Assembly: GCA_021778015.1 (NCBI GenBank)
Contig: JAJYCX010000002.1
Coordinates: forward strand, 1-47,406
Direction of reading: 5' to 3'
Length of the DNA stretch: 47,406 nucleotides
From: Pseudomonadota bacterium
Lineage (GTDB): Bacteria; Pseudomonadota; Gammaproteobacteria; UBA1113
The notes under the pieces were generated by a model that worked only from the letters and a program-made list of their open reading frames with translations, was not told the DNA's origin and made no database searches. Positions 25,055 to 34,249 of the stretch are shown one piece after another. The position numbers and the translations under genes were made by a program. Within the stretch, counting starts at the first letter, position 1, and each line of letters starts with the position of its first letter.

Positions 25055-28000
25055 ATGCCTGCGATTAAACCGCCCAAACAAAATATGTCCTCTCCGGCAC
25101 GCTTTATCGTAGAAGCCGCAGAAGAACAGAATAGAATTTTGGGACATGAAAATCTAGGTTTTCTATCTAGATCTCATGGGTTTATGCCCATAAAACCACC
25201 TCTATTGGCTTTCCCTAAAACGCATGAGGCATGGGACGAAGTGGCTAGTCAATTGTCCTATTGGTATAAACATGTTCAGCTGCGCCATGAATTGGATAAG
25301 ATGCCCTTGCTCAATGCCAACCTAGACTGCTTAGAAGATAAATATTTGTGGCGAGCCAGCTCTTTTTTGGGAATATTGTTGCAGGCATATTACCGTGCAG
25401 AGGTAGGTGAACCGAGTTCCATTCCAGATGCAATCATGAAGCCCTTACAACAAGTATCGGATCGCTTGGGGCGCACAGAAGTAGGCATCACTGTCAATGA
25501 TTTAATGACTTACAATTGGCGTCTTAAAGATCTTAATAACGATGTGAGAATCGTTGAAAACATGCATATGCTTTTTGATTTATATGATACATCCGAAGAT
25601 GCTATATTTAATTTAACCATCACCGAAATTATCTATCAGTCCACACCACTCGTATCTTCTGTTATTCGCATACAAGAAGCCATGCTAAACAATGACGATA
25701 AAGCAATAGAAACAGAACTATTGCTATTAGCTGATATGGCAAATGCGATGTCGCAAGCTTTACAAAAAATTAATCCCTTAACGTATGCACCTTATAGATT
25801 CAACCCCATTGTTTGGGCTAGAACGGCTGGCGTATTTGGTATACAACATAACAGCTCCGCACCAGGACCTGGAGCAGTTGCCGCACCTTTTTTACATGTG
25901 TTAGATGCCTTACTAGGAAGAAAATTATATAGTTCTAAATTGGGGCAAGATGAAAAACACGCCATCTACTTAGTGGATAGCCCACATTTGAAAAAATTTC
26001 TAAATGCGGTTGAAATAATGTCCGTAGGAGATTACATTGCTGCTAGAAAAAACAGCTCCTTACAAGGAACCTTCATGCATTTCTTGGAACAATATGTAGG
26101 TGATTCAGGTTTCCTAGGCATTCATAGACGTAAAGTCTTTGGTTTTCTAGAAAGCGCTTTAAAAGTCGGTAAGAATACGACTACAGGTCGCTTCCAGATG
26201 CAAGATATTTTTTTTCACAGAGGATGGCACCAACTCAATATTATTTTAGAAAATGCCCAAAAAGAGCGTTTAGCCACATTACCTGCCTACTATCCTAAGA
26301 TGACTTGTAAGTCTAAAATAAGCTCACCTGAGAAATCTAGCGCCATCATTGAATTTGATTTAGAAGGAACGGGGTTGCGTTATACTCCTGGGGATTATGT
26401 GCAAATTTTAGTACTCAATAATGAAAAGCGAGTACAAGAAGTTTTGAAAACATTAGAACTCGACGGTAACTTACCCATAGAGTTGAGCAAAGAATGGCAA
26501 CAATGGTTGAGTCTGTTTGAAGATTATAAGAATGTTAGTAATGTTTTACCATTAACCGATTTCCTAAGAATGGCAAGATTATCTCCCATTACTAAAGATA
26601 CTCTGCAAAAATTATATGATATAACTAAATGGGATAAGTTGAAAGATCTTTTACGTAATAGAAACTATGAACAGTGGGATGTACGAGAAGTTTTAAAACT
26701 ATTATGTAAAAGAGAAACATTTAACATAAAAAGAATGTTTTATTTACCCGCGTGGGATAAGGAGAATATCAGCAAATTGATTCCGCCTATGCAATTTAAA
26801 ACCTATTCCGTAGCTTCACATGAGAAAAGTGACAGTAGAAAAACACTCAGCTTAATGGTCTCTGCTTTGCATTTTCCTGTGTATCATGGCCATAACACCT
26901 GGCACGATGGTGTGGCTTCGGTTACCTTGGTTGAAAAGATACAACCAGGTGATCAATTTTATATTAAATTTATTAGCAATTTACAGTTTAAACTTCCATC
27001 TTCCCCTAGCCCTATCATCATGTTTGCCGCGGGCAGTGGCATTGCTCCATTCAGAGGTTTTTTAGAAACCGCCACCGACCAAGACCTGAAGAACAAATTT
27101 TATTTATTCTTGACGGTAAAGAATTGCGATGCTATTTGGTATAAACGAGAATTAGAGTATTGGTTAAATCATATTGACCTTTCATTCTTTATGACCTCCA
27201 CTGGAGAAGATGTTATTTATGTTGTTCAAGAAGAAAATGGTCGTAGAAAGTTAGTGCCAAAAAATGTTGAGAGAAAACGTATCGATAGTTTAATGCAGCA
27301 ACCCTCTATTAAAAAATTATTGTCTGGCTTGACAACCTTGCATGGAACTGCTGCAGATGAAGGGTATTTCTTTTTATGTGGCCAGGCCGGTTTTGCTGAT
27401 ACTGTACAACACACACTGATTACCATTTCGGATGATGAAAAAGAAAAACTTAATCTGATTGCTAAACTAGCAGGCAAGAATCGTTATCATGCTAGCGTTT
27501 TTACTTCTTACGTACCTGATGAAAAAATAGTTGTAGAATTTGATCCTTCAGAAGTGGTTTTACATAACAATAGACAAACAGGTTATTGGATAATAATAAA
27601 TGATTCCGTTTATGACATAACGCCCTATCTGGATCTGCACCCGGGTGGACCTGTGGTATTGATAAATCAAACGGGTTTAGATGCTACCAAAGAATATGAG
27701 GCCATAGGACATCACTTAGATGGCGGAATTAACTCACTATTAAGCACGTATATTATAGGCAAAGTACATCCTCTTGATTTTGGCAGGAATAATGGTGGTG
27801 TCACCTTTCTACATAATCAATATACTTATATGAGTTTGGAGGAATTTTATCACTATTGGCTTTCTGAGCTGTATTTATCCGTTGAGATGGTCAATACCGT
27901 TTCTAATATGTTTAACCATTATTCCGTTATCGTTAGCTCATGGCAGGAAAGTGCAGAGGAATTGATATTCTATAGAATGCAAAGTACAGCCAATGATCAT

Positions 28001-28495
28001 GCTAATTTTATTTGCAACTACTTATCTTGCATACTTTCCCGATTAACTGATCTGTGGTCTCTATCCGCATCTATGACTTATTCTAATAAAGATATATTCT
28101 ATCTGCGCGATGCATTTGACAATATCAAAAAAAGTGCCGCTTACAATAAAAATAGTGCTTTTGACTCTCTCTTGCTAGGCAAAATAAAAGTGACTGATTG
28201 TAGCCCAGCTACCTTAAAAGAATACTATGGTGTTTACCCTACTCTTTTAGACGAAATACTTAAAAATAATTTGGCCTATATAGTAAAAATAAAAACTGAA
28301 TTACGTGAGGGTATACTCTTATTTGAGAAATTCTCAAGTAAAATGCTACAGAGCGGCAGCAGTCATTTGCTAGTACACCTAGACAACACGGCAGGAATAA
28401 CAGAAAATTATCTGCGCAACATGGAAATATTGTATGATAAGATTATGGATATGTCTTCTTTCTCTATGCAGAAGGATAGAAAAAGTGAATTTTAG
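25055..28495 (+). CDS. IDO-like heme dioxygenase / P450-reductase-like / cytochrome b5 fusion
   Basis: 1146-aa cytosolic multidomain redox protein. Residues about 30-410 resemble indoleamine 2,3-dioxygenase: GFLSRSHGFMP, SSFLGILLQAYYRA, IPDAIMKPLQQVSDRL and LMTYNWRL follow the human IDO1 pattern, and IHRRKVFGFLE (H357) aligns with the proximal-heme HRNFLCSLE. Residues about 412-795 match the FAD/NADPH half of P450 reductase: TPGDYVQIL, a helical connecting insert (about 470-575), KTYSVAS (582-588, the RxYS site with Lys), GSGIAPFRGF (660-669) and FFLCGQAGFADTV. There is no flavodoxin/FMN domain. Residues about 825-905 are a cytochrome b5 domain with heme ligands H862 (HPGG) and H886 (GHH). 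Residues 906-1146 are helical and unrecognised. No signal peptide. The start has only a weak ribosome site. It is divergent from the thiolase gene; a CBS gene follows by 12 bp. Confidence 0.85.
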   Translation: MPAIKPPKQNMSSPARFIVEAAEEQNRILGHENLGFLSRSHGFMPIKPPLLAFPKTHEAWDEVASQLSYWYKHVQLRHELDKMPLLNANLDCLEDKYLWRASSFLGILLQAYYRAEVGEPSSIPDAIMKPLQQVSDRLGRTEVGITVNDLMTYNWRLKDLNNDVRIVENMHMLFDLYDTSEDAIFNLTITEIIYQSTPLVSSVIRIQEAMLNNDDKAIETELLLLADMANAMSQALQKINPLTYAPYRFNPIVWARTAGVFGIQHNSSAPGPGAVAAPFLHVLDALLGRKLYSSKLGQDEKHAIYLVDSPHLKKFLNAVEIMSVGDYIAARKNSSLQGTFMHFLEQYVGDSGFLGIHRRKVFGFLESALKVGKNTTTGRFQMQDIFFHRGWHQLNIILENAQKERLATLPAYYPKMTCKSKISSPEKSSAIIEFDLEGTGLRYTPGDYVQILVLNNEKRVQEVLKTLELDGNLPIELSKEWQQWLSLFEDYKNVSNVLPLTDFLRMARLSPITKDTLQKLYDITKWDKLKDLLRNRNYEQWDVREVLKLLCKRETFNIKRMFYLPAWDKENISKLIPPMQFKTYSVASHEKSDSRKTLSLMVSALHFPVYHGHNTWHDGVASVTLVEKIQPGDQFYIKFISNLQFKLPSSPSPIIMFAAGSGIAPFRGFLETATDQDLKNKFYLFLTVKNCDAIWYKRELEYWLNHIDLSFFMTSTGEDVIYVVQEENGRRKLVPKNVERKRIDSLMQQPSIKKLLSGLTTLHGTAADEGYFFLCGQAGFADTVQHTLITISDDEKEKLNLIAKLAGKNRYHASVFTSYVPDEKIVVEFDPSEVVLHNNRQTGYWIIINDSVYDITPYLDLHPGGPVVLINQTGLDATKEYEAIGHHLDGGINSLLSTYIIGKVHPLDFGRNNGGVTFLHNQYTYMSLEEFYHYWLSELYLSVEMVNTVSNMFNHYSVIVSSWQESAEELIFYRMQSTANDHANFICNYLSCILSRLTDLWSLSASMTYSNKDIFYLRDAFDNIKKSAAYNKNSAFDSLLLGKIKVTDCSPATLKEYYGVYPTLLDEILKNNLAYIVKIKTELREGILLFEKFSSKMLQSGSSHLLVHLDNTAGITENYLRNMEILYDKIMDMSSFSMQKDRKSEF

Positions 28496-28507
28496 TGAGG
28501 TTAGAAC

Positions 28508-28981
28508 ATGTTATTAGTCAAAGATGTGATGAATAAATCGCCTGTAACCATTCGCCATGATGCCACTCTACGTGAGGCGGCTACCTTGATTGCGACCAAT
28601 AAGGTCAGCGATTTAATGGTATTAGATAGCCATGACAATTTTAAAGGCGTTATCTCTGTAGGCGATTTGATTCGATACATGCTGCCTAATTACGATGACG
28701 TTATTCTGAGTACCGTGCATACTCGCGAACAAGCGGGAGAACTGTTCTTTCAGTCGGGTAAGGAAAGAGTGAATGAACATTTTGCGCCATTAATCATTGA
28801 TGATCCTATTATGCTGCATCCTGATGAACAACTATTCTCAGCCGCCATCATCATGGCCGTCAAACAAATTCATACCTTACCCATTGTGCACCGCTCACAT
28901 TTACTCGGTACGATCTCTAGAGGTGAATTGTGTCTGGCCATATTGCAACAGGGCTTGGACCCTGAGGTGAAGAAAGACTGA
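28508..28981 (+). CDS. Tandem CBS-domain protein
   Basis: 157-aa cytosolic protein made only of two CBS domains: 5-60 (VKDVMNKSPVTIRHDATLRE ... GVISVGDLI) and about 90-150 (DDPIMLHPDEQLFSAAIIM ... LLGTISRGELCLAI). Such stand-alone Bateman modules bind adenine nucleotides and regulate other proteins. GAGGT precedes the ATG. It starts 12 bp after the heme/flavin fusion gene, so the two are probably co-transcribed, and it could sense nucleotides for that enzyme (inference). Confidence 0.9.
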   Translation: MLLVKDVMNKSPVTIRHDATLREAATLIATNKVSDLMVLDSHDNFKGVISVGDLIRYMLPNYDDVILSTVHTREQAGELFFQSGKERVNEHFAPLIIDDPIMLHPDEQLFSAAIIMAVKQIHTLPIVHRSHLLGTISRGELCLAILQQGLDPEVKKD

Positions 28982-29033
28982 GAGCAGGCCATAAATAGTC
29001 ATAAAAATCAATTAGATATGTAAAAATGGCTCT

Positions 29034-29160
29034 GAATACTTCAAGATGCGGGATCGACGCTGAAAACAATCACAAACCAGAACGTCGTCATCCCCGACTG
29101 CGGCTAGAGCCTGTACTCGGTACTCCGAGTAATGACAAAGCTTCGATTAAAGTTCAATAC
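29034..29160. repeat. Degenerate palindromic repeat, GTCATCCTCGAC family
   Basis: The left flank (acttcaagatgcggg) and the core from GTCATCCCCGACTGCGGCTAG (29087) to gagtaatgacaaagcttcga (about 29136-29146) match the family with many changes. It occupies the CBS gene/pilin cluster space. Short open frames through it are not supported. Confidence 0.6.
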
Positions 29161-29267
29161 TTTAGCCGGTTTTTTCAGGGTCTTAAGGTTCTCATAACTC
29201 AATCATCATTGACACAGATCTTGGACACATGTTATCGTTTTGTACATTGTGTTCAGAGGATTATGCT

Positions 29268-30290
29268 ATGCAGTTTAAGCGGACCCTAAATGGATTGACG
29301 CTGATCGAAATATTGCTATCACTGGTGATTGCCAGCATGATTCTGGTCTTTCTTGTGCCGCAACAATTAAAATACTCCCATGAGCAATTGGTTGATAAAA
29401 CAGTAGCAGAAATGAATCAAATCGTTCTGGCAGCCAGAAATTATTATCAAGAAACTCGCGCAATCTCTACGGGTTTGCCAAATTCAAGTTTTTGGCCGCA
29501 AAATTTAACTGATCTCAGTGCTAAATCTTATCTACCCACAGCAGCTTTATGCTCCTCTTGGCCATCGGCAACGGCCAGCACTGCTTGCAAGAATCTTGCG
29601 CCTTATGTGATATTTCCCAATAACGGCTCTGGGCAATACGATACCACAGCACCTGGAATTCCAGCCAATGGTGTTAATAAGGGCGGCAATTTCTGGGGTG
29701 TGAGCGTAACTCTGCCCAATGCAAAAATTGCCGAAGAAGTGCGGCAAAAACTTCCTTTTGCTAGCCGTTGTGCTGTGGATAAACTGAAAAGCGGTGTCGC
29801 TTGCTCTAGCGCGGATGAAGGTGCTACCGTTACAGCCATAGTTCCTAGGCCCGCATTGTGGCCACAACAAATTGTTAATTATACATACGCTAAAGATGGC
29901 CTGATTCAAAGCGTAGGTTCCGTAAATATGTGTTCTAATAATTGCACCGCTAAACCGTCAGGATTCGTAACTATTACCATGCCCACTTGTGATAATACCA
30001 CAACACCGGTGCTCTTTACTTATGTTATACAGGTAACAACTAATTACGCCACTTATCCCTATTTTCCAGGCATCTCGCTTAAAACAACTAAACAAAGTGG
30101 AAGTTGGAAAGTACAGGCACAAGGAGCTGATGGAACAAACAAAAATTCTACCGGTATTACGGAATTTTCCGGTATTCAAATTGGTTATTTTACCGTTTGT
30201 GCGCCCAATGGGGGTGTGACCAATGCTGATCCTAATCGATGGGATCCCTCCAATTTTATTGGTCAATCTAAATATGGAGTGAATTGGTAA
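29268..30290 (+). CDS. Type IV prepilin-like protein 1
   Basis: 340-aa protein with a class III leader: short basic MQFKRTLNG, cleavage after G9, then LTLIEILLSLVIASMILVF with Glu at +5, the signature cut by prepilin peptidase. The remaining 300 residues are an extracytoplasmic domain rich in Ser, Thr and Asn with several Cys pairs, much larger than a major pilin (about 150 aa). The ATG at 29268 is chosen because GAGGA lies about 8 bases upstream and the leader is then normal; the frame opens at 29229. It is the first of four consecutive prepilin-like genes and its stop overlaps the next start (taATG). Confidence 0.87.
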   Translation: MQFKRTLNGLTLIEILLSLVIASMILVFLVPQQLKYSHEQLVDKTVAEMNQIVLAARNYYQETRAISTGLPNSSFWPQNLTDLSAKSYLPTAALCSSWPSATASTACKNLAPYVIFPNNGSGQYDTTAPGIPANGVNKGGNFWGVSVTLPNAKIAEEVRQKLPFASRCAVDKLKSGVACSSADEGATVTAIVPRPALWPQQIVNYTYAKDGLIQSVGSVNMCSNNCTAKPSGFVTITMPTCDNTTTPVLFTYVIQVTTNYATYPYFPGISLKTTKQSGSWKVQAQGADGTNKNSTGITEFSGIQIGYFTVCAPNGGVTNADPNRWDPSNFIGQSKYGVNW

Positions 30291-31207
30291 TGATGCGCAA
30301 TTCTGGTTATACTTTGCTGGAAATATTATTGAGTTTCATGATAATTGCTGTGTTGGGTTTAGCTTTGATAGCGACTACACAAAAGATACAAGAGAGAAAT
30401 CAAACCAAGATAGCGGCTTCACAAATAAATGCTCTTACTAATGCCGCGATTGTCTATTATCAAATGTATCAAGAGTGGCCTACTACAGTAACAACACTCA
30501 AGCCACTACTCAATAAAGATCTCTCTTGCTCTGTCTGGAGGAATGCATCGGGTTGCACCCGCTATAAAATTACTTCTGCAGCAAATGCCCATTATCTTGC
30601 TATTGCTATCACTCCACCCAACACAGCTATTGCCACACAATTAGTGACCCAACTGCCCAGCGCTTATCAAAGCGGCACTACAGTTACCGCCTACACCACC
30701 ACTTTTTCTGGATTTAAAGTACAACCACAAACACCTCCCCCCGGAATATTGCTGTCGGCAAATAGCCTACAGTTAAATGGGAACTGCAATGTTACAGGTT
30801 ATACTGATCCATTTAATAATTGCTTTAGTTCTACTTCCACACCGCCCCAACCTTATGGCTTAATGGATATTAATACACAACCTAAGAAAACGATTGTGTC
30901 ACAAAATCTTTTCGCATCGCTACGTACAGGTCCGAATACTGCAGTTGCATCTATTGGTAACACACCTCTAACTTGCCCTGCAGGCACCTCGAAAACAATG
31001 GTTGTGTTTCCCCTAGGCGTTAGAACGGTTATACAGTCTACGGATGTTTATAGATACATGAACACTTATTTTAAAGGCTTATATGTTTCTTTTTTTACTT
31101 TTGTGGGAAATAGCAGCACAGAGTCAAAAGTCTATAATGTTGCTGCAGCTTCCGGTGATATGCTGTGTCTACCTCCAAATGGGATACAAAACGGATGGGG
31201 CAGCTAA
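30290..31207 (+). CDS. Type IV prepilin-like protein 2
   Basis: 305-aa protein with a class III leader MMRNSG, then YTLLEILLSFMIIAVLGLAL (Glu at +5), followed by a secreted domain of about 275 residues with several Cys and Pro-rich stretches (QTPPPGI, STPPQPYG). The start is at 30290 (or the next codon, 30293); GGAG at 30276-30279 serves it. Overlaps of one base at both ends (taATG) show translational coupling with genes 1 and 3. Minor pilin or pseudopilin role inferred from the leader only. Confidence 0.85.
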   Translation: MMRNSGYTLLEILLSFMIIAVLGLALIATTQKIQERNQTKIAASQINALTNAAIVYYQMYQEWPTTVTTLKPLLNKDLSCSVWRNASGCTRYKITSAANAHYLAIAITPPNTAIATQLVTQLPSAYQSGTTVTAYTTTFSGFKVQPQTPPPGILLSANSLQLNGNCNVTGYTDPFNNCFSSTSTPPQPYGLMDINTQPKKTIVSQNLFASLRTGPNTAVASIGNTPLTCPAGTSKTMVVFPLGVRTVIQSTDVYRYMNTYFKGLYVSFFTFVGNSSTESKVYNVAAASGDMLCLPPNGIQNGWGS

Positions 31208-32616
31208 TGAAAAAATATTTTAGTAAAACCGTATGGGCAGACCCCCATGCCTGTCTTGGTAGGTCAAACACAGAAAGTTGTTCTTACACGCCGATTCGCA
31301 TTCTGAAGCATAATGGCTATGTCTTGTTTTTTTTGATGTTAATTGTTGGCAGCTTAGGTCTATACTTAAGTTATCAAATGTCTTTACAGAAAACCAACGT
31401 GCAGTCTTGGCAATTAACAAAAACTGCTACCGAAGTTTCCTATTGGTTCGATACAGAGCAGAATTACGAACAAGATTATTCCATAATAAGTGGTGCCGCT
31501 CTTAATAATATTCAATTGAATACCTTGATTCAAAATCACTATTTACCCTATGGAGTGGCGCGTACCCCTACCTTTGCGAGCAGTGGTACCCCGGCTGTAA
31601 CATCCGTTTCAGAATTTCAATGTTCTCCACTCCCCGGCATCACTCCAGCGGATGGCACCCTTTCCGACAGTGGTATCATAAATCAGACTTGCCCAGCTAC
31701 AACCAATGGCGCTATTGTACAGTGCTCACTCAATCAACCCGCATATTATTCCTGTACCACTAATTCTGGCATCAGTAAGGCCCAGTACTATCTCAATGCA
31801 AATTACATCGCATTAAGTGGGGATAATAGTAGCCCTGTGAGTAGTAGTCAGGCTCCTATTGGGCTAGGTTTGATTGTGCGGACGCCAGGTTTTTCTAGCG
31901 CTCTTATCAGTTTAGGGGCGAGTGGGACGAGAGCATTATTACCTAATGGCAGCTATGCACAATCTTTGATTACTACACTACCCTCTTCTTCATTTAATAT
32001 CTATAGCACTGATAATTCAGAGGTAAAAGGCATTGGTATAGGCAGTTATTTGAGCGTATCTAATAATGCAGTCAATCCAAATATACCCGTTGCAAACAAT
32101 CGCTATTCTAAAATCATAGACATGGGTTTGGTGCAATCGCTTGATCTTAATAAAATAAAGACTAGTACCACTTGTAATAGCTCGAATAAGACTGCTTGTC
32201 CGTGTTTTGGCTGGGATAACAATGGCAATAAAACCACAGTTGATGGCAGTTATGCCAACAATGGCGGCACACCCAGCGGTGGTTATAACTCATTTCCACC
32301 CACCTGTATTCGTATCAATATGGCTAAATATGGGCCCGGTGGTACCGAAAAATGCGCCCGCCTTGACCTATTTTATACGATGTACCGAAATTATCTAGGC
32401 GGAAAAGCGAACAGTCACTTTTACTCAAATACCGACAGTCTTATCACCACCTCGACCATTGGTAATAATTATGTCGATATCTATTTGGGGCAAACTATTC
32501 AAAATTACTCCACCTTAGCATATACATACAGCCAAAATGGGGGAACGGTTAGCAAGAACAAAGATCCTGAAATGTATAATTGGCAGGAATATATTCTACG
32601 CTGTACTAGGAACTGA
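31207..32616 (+). CDS. GspK/PilX-like prepilin-related protein 3
   Basis: 469-aa protein with a single N-terminal membrane helix preceded by an unusually long 37-residue leader rich in polar residues. The junction KHNG/YVLFFLMLIVGSLGLYLS resembles a prepilin cleavage site, but position +5 is Phe instead of Glu. Loss of Glu5 is characteristic of the tip pseudopilin GspK and related proteins, so this may be the tip component. The large exported domain (about 400 aa) contains many Ser/Asn/Gly repeats and CPCFGW, CIRINM and GTEKCARLDL. Starts at 31207 overlapping the previous stop (taATG) and overlaps the next start (tgATG). Confidence 0.78.
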   Translation: MKKYFSKTVWADPHACLGRSNTESCSYTPIRILKHNGYVLFFLMLIVGSLGLYLSYQMSLQKTNVQSWQLTKTATEVSYWFDTEQNYEQDYSIISGAALNNIQLNTLIQNHYLPYGVARTPTFASSGTPAVTSVSEFQCSPLPGITPADGTLSDSGIINQTCPATTNGAIVQCSLNQPAYYSCTTNSGISKAQYYLNANYIALSGDNSSPVSSSQAPIGLGLIVRTPGFSSALISLGASGTRALLPNGSYAQSLITTLPSSSFNIYSTDNSEVKGIGIGSYLSVSNNAVNPNIPVANNRYSKIIDMGLVQSLDLNKIKTSTTCNSSNKTACPCFGWDNNGNKTTVDGSYANNGGTPSGGYNSFPPTCIRINMAKYGPGGTEKCARLDLFYTMYRNYLGGKANSHFYSNTDSLITTSTIGNNYVDIYLGQTIQNYSTLAYTYSQNGGTVSKNKDPEMYNWQEYILRCTRN

Positions 32617-33371
32617 TGATGATGACACATAGATGCAATCATTCTAAAGGTGTAACTCTGCTGGAAACTATGCTCGCTGTATCGCTCATTCTTTTGGGAG
32701 TAGTTCTGGGGATAGCGCAATATCAAAAAGTAATGCTACACCGTAAGGTGGCACAAATTCAAAATAGCCTAATACTACTAGGAAATGCATTGGAACAATA
32801 TTATAAGGTTAATTGTTACTATTTTTTAACTGAATATTCCACTTATTCTTTTACGGCCTATACAAATCCAGCTATTATTCCACAACCTAGCGGCGGCGAT
32901 CCGCCGACACCCACACTGGCTACGTATATTGCAACACCACAACTGATTGGTAATCCTTATGCAGCCAATCCCCATGGTCCAGCGGCCTATACGTATAAAA
33001 TAAACCTTCAAGGAGATGTCCCCATTTTAAGCATCAGTACGCAATTTTCTACGGCGAGCCCAAGCATTTTATCTACGCTACAAGGCCTGTTGAAACCGAA
33101 TGTCGTCACGAACAAACAATTTACTTGGTATACTACATTGCACCAGTCTCTAGAATCTCAAGCTACAGGATTAAATACCAATCTCTCTTATCTACAGGCC
33201 ATGGCACCTGGCATAACACAGAATATTTCTAGTCGTCAATTGGCGGGGCAATACATGGCCTCTGGCAACCAATTCACCAATGGGTGTGCTTACTGGCAAC
33301 AACCACAATATCGTTGTACCATAATAGTTGGGGGTGGCACGCCCCGCTGCGATTATCAAAAAAAACCGTAA
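32616..33371 (+). CDS. Type IV prepilin-like protein 4
   Basis: 251-aa protein with leader MMMTHRCNHSKG, then VTLLETMLAVSLILLGVVLG (Glu at +5), i.e. a typical prepilin N-terminus, and a secreted domain ending in a Cys-containing tail (CAYWQQPQYRCTIIVGGGTPRC). Three in-frame ATGs (32616, 32619, 32622) follow AGGA; 32616 is reported. It is the last gene of the cluster; its 3' end overlaps the convergent rsmJ by 16 bp. No secretin, ATPase or prepilin peptidase gene lies in the window. Confidence 0.83.
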   Translation: MMMTHRCNHSKGVTLLETMLAVSLILLGVVLGIAQYQKVMLHRKVAQIQNSLILLGNALEQYYKVNCYYFLTEYSTYSFTAYTNPAIIPQPSGGDPPTPTLATYIATPQLIGNPYAANPHGPAAYTYKINLQGDVPILSISTQFSTASPSILSTLQGLLKPNVVTNKQFTWYTTLHQSLESQATGLNTNLSYLQAMAPGITQNISSRQLAGQYMASGNQFTNGCAYWQQPQYRCTIIVGGGTPRCDYQKKP

Positions 33372-34087
33372 ACATCAAACCTATAGGTCGCTAAAGTAAA
33401 GCAAAAATCAGGCTTTTTATCTAAAAGACACCGTGCTTTAAGCGGTCTTTTTACTACTACTCGTCCTGGTTTTAAGCTAAGTGCGGCGGTCAATAGCGCA
33501 TCGGCATCCTCTTGTGGTCCCATTAAGGCTTGTAGATATTGCATTTCTTTTTTAACTTGCGCTTTATGGCTATGGGATTCGAACATGGGATCTAAATAAA
33601 TCACATCAAATTGTTCTTTTGTATTCGCTAAAAAATCGCGACTGTCGGCAGCGATTAAGTCGATTCGATCGCGCCACGCAGCATTGCAACGATTCAAAGC
33701 ATCATTTAATAAGGCAACCATAATAGAGGAACGTTCTACTAAGGTTACTCTAGCGCCTAAGGATGCCAGCAAACAGCCTTCACGACCTATGCCGGCCGTT
33801 GCATCGCAAAGATATAGATGTGGATTTTTATGCAAACCTACGGCACGTGCTAAGGGTTCTTTAGAAATAGTCGCGCGTTGCAAGCGTTGATGTAATGTCC
33901 CGTGGTTAAAGTCTAAATGCAGAGGACCTAAGTTTAAATGCGTTGCGATTAAGCTGAGTCCGTCGTCATTGTAATAAAGATAGAAAGTAGGATCTTTTAT
34001 TTTTTCAGTGTGTAATGGCAGTTGTAGTTTTTGCGCCAATGCTTGTGCTTGGTTATGAAAGTTGGGTGTGCTTAGTATGGCGTACAT
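33356..34087 (-). CDS. rsmJ: 16S rRNA (guanine1516-N2)-methyltransferase RsmJ
   Basis: SAM-dependent methyltransferase for G1516 of 16S rRNA, a mainly gammaproteobacterial family (YhiQ). Signatures: DATAGIGRE (95-103) for SAM, ERSSIMVALLNDAL, catalytic-type DPMF (166-169), VKKEMQYLQALMG and VVVKRP near the end. 243 aa against 250 in E. coli. It is convergent with the pilin cluster and its final codons overlap it by 16 bp. Confidence 0.94.
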   Translation of the reverse strand: MYAILSTPNFHNQAQALAQKLQLPLHTEKIKDPTFYLYYNDDGLSLIATHLNLGPLHLDFNHGTLHQRLQRATISKEPLARAVGLHKNPHLYLCDATAGIGREGCLLASLGARVTLVERSSIMVALLNDALNRCNAAWRDRIDLIAADSRDFLANTKEQFDVIYLDPMFESHSHKAQVKKEMQYLQALMGPQEDADALLTAALSLKPGRVVVKRPLKARCLLDKKPDFCFTLATYRFDVYGFF

Positions 34088-34193
34088 GATAGATCTATCT
34101 CATTTATATGTAAGCGTTTATCACTATTGTACGTCAATCAGCAAAGAAGATGGATCACGTGTCTACTGTGAATGTGTAAAATTGCATAGAACT

Positions 34194-34226
34194 GTCATCC
34201 TCGATACCCGGAGTACCGAGGATGAC
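34194..34226. repeat. Short hairpin copy of GTCATCCTCGAC repeat
   Basis: GTCATCCTCGATAC and GTACCGAGGATGAC form 14-bp arms with one mismatch around ccggag. This is the minimal form of the family, lying between rsmJ and the lipoprotein gene. Confidence 0.75.
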
Positions 34227-34249
34227 AAGGTTCTAGTTTCTCGCAAACT

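Noticed and set aside
29026..29289. 87-aa open frame before the pilin cluster
   Set aside because: It reads through a degenerate repeat copy and overlaps the first prepilin start in another frame.
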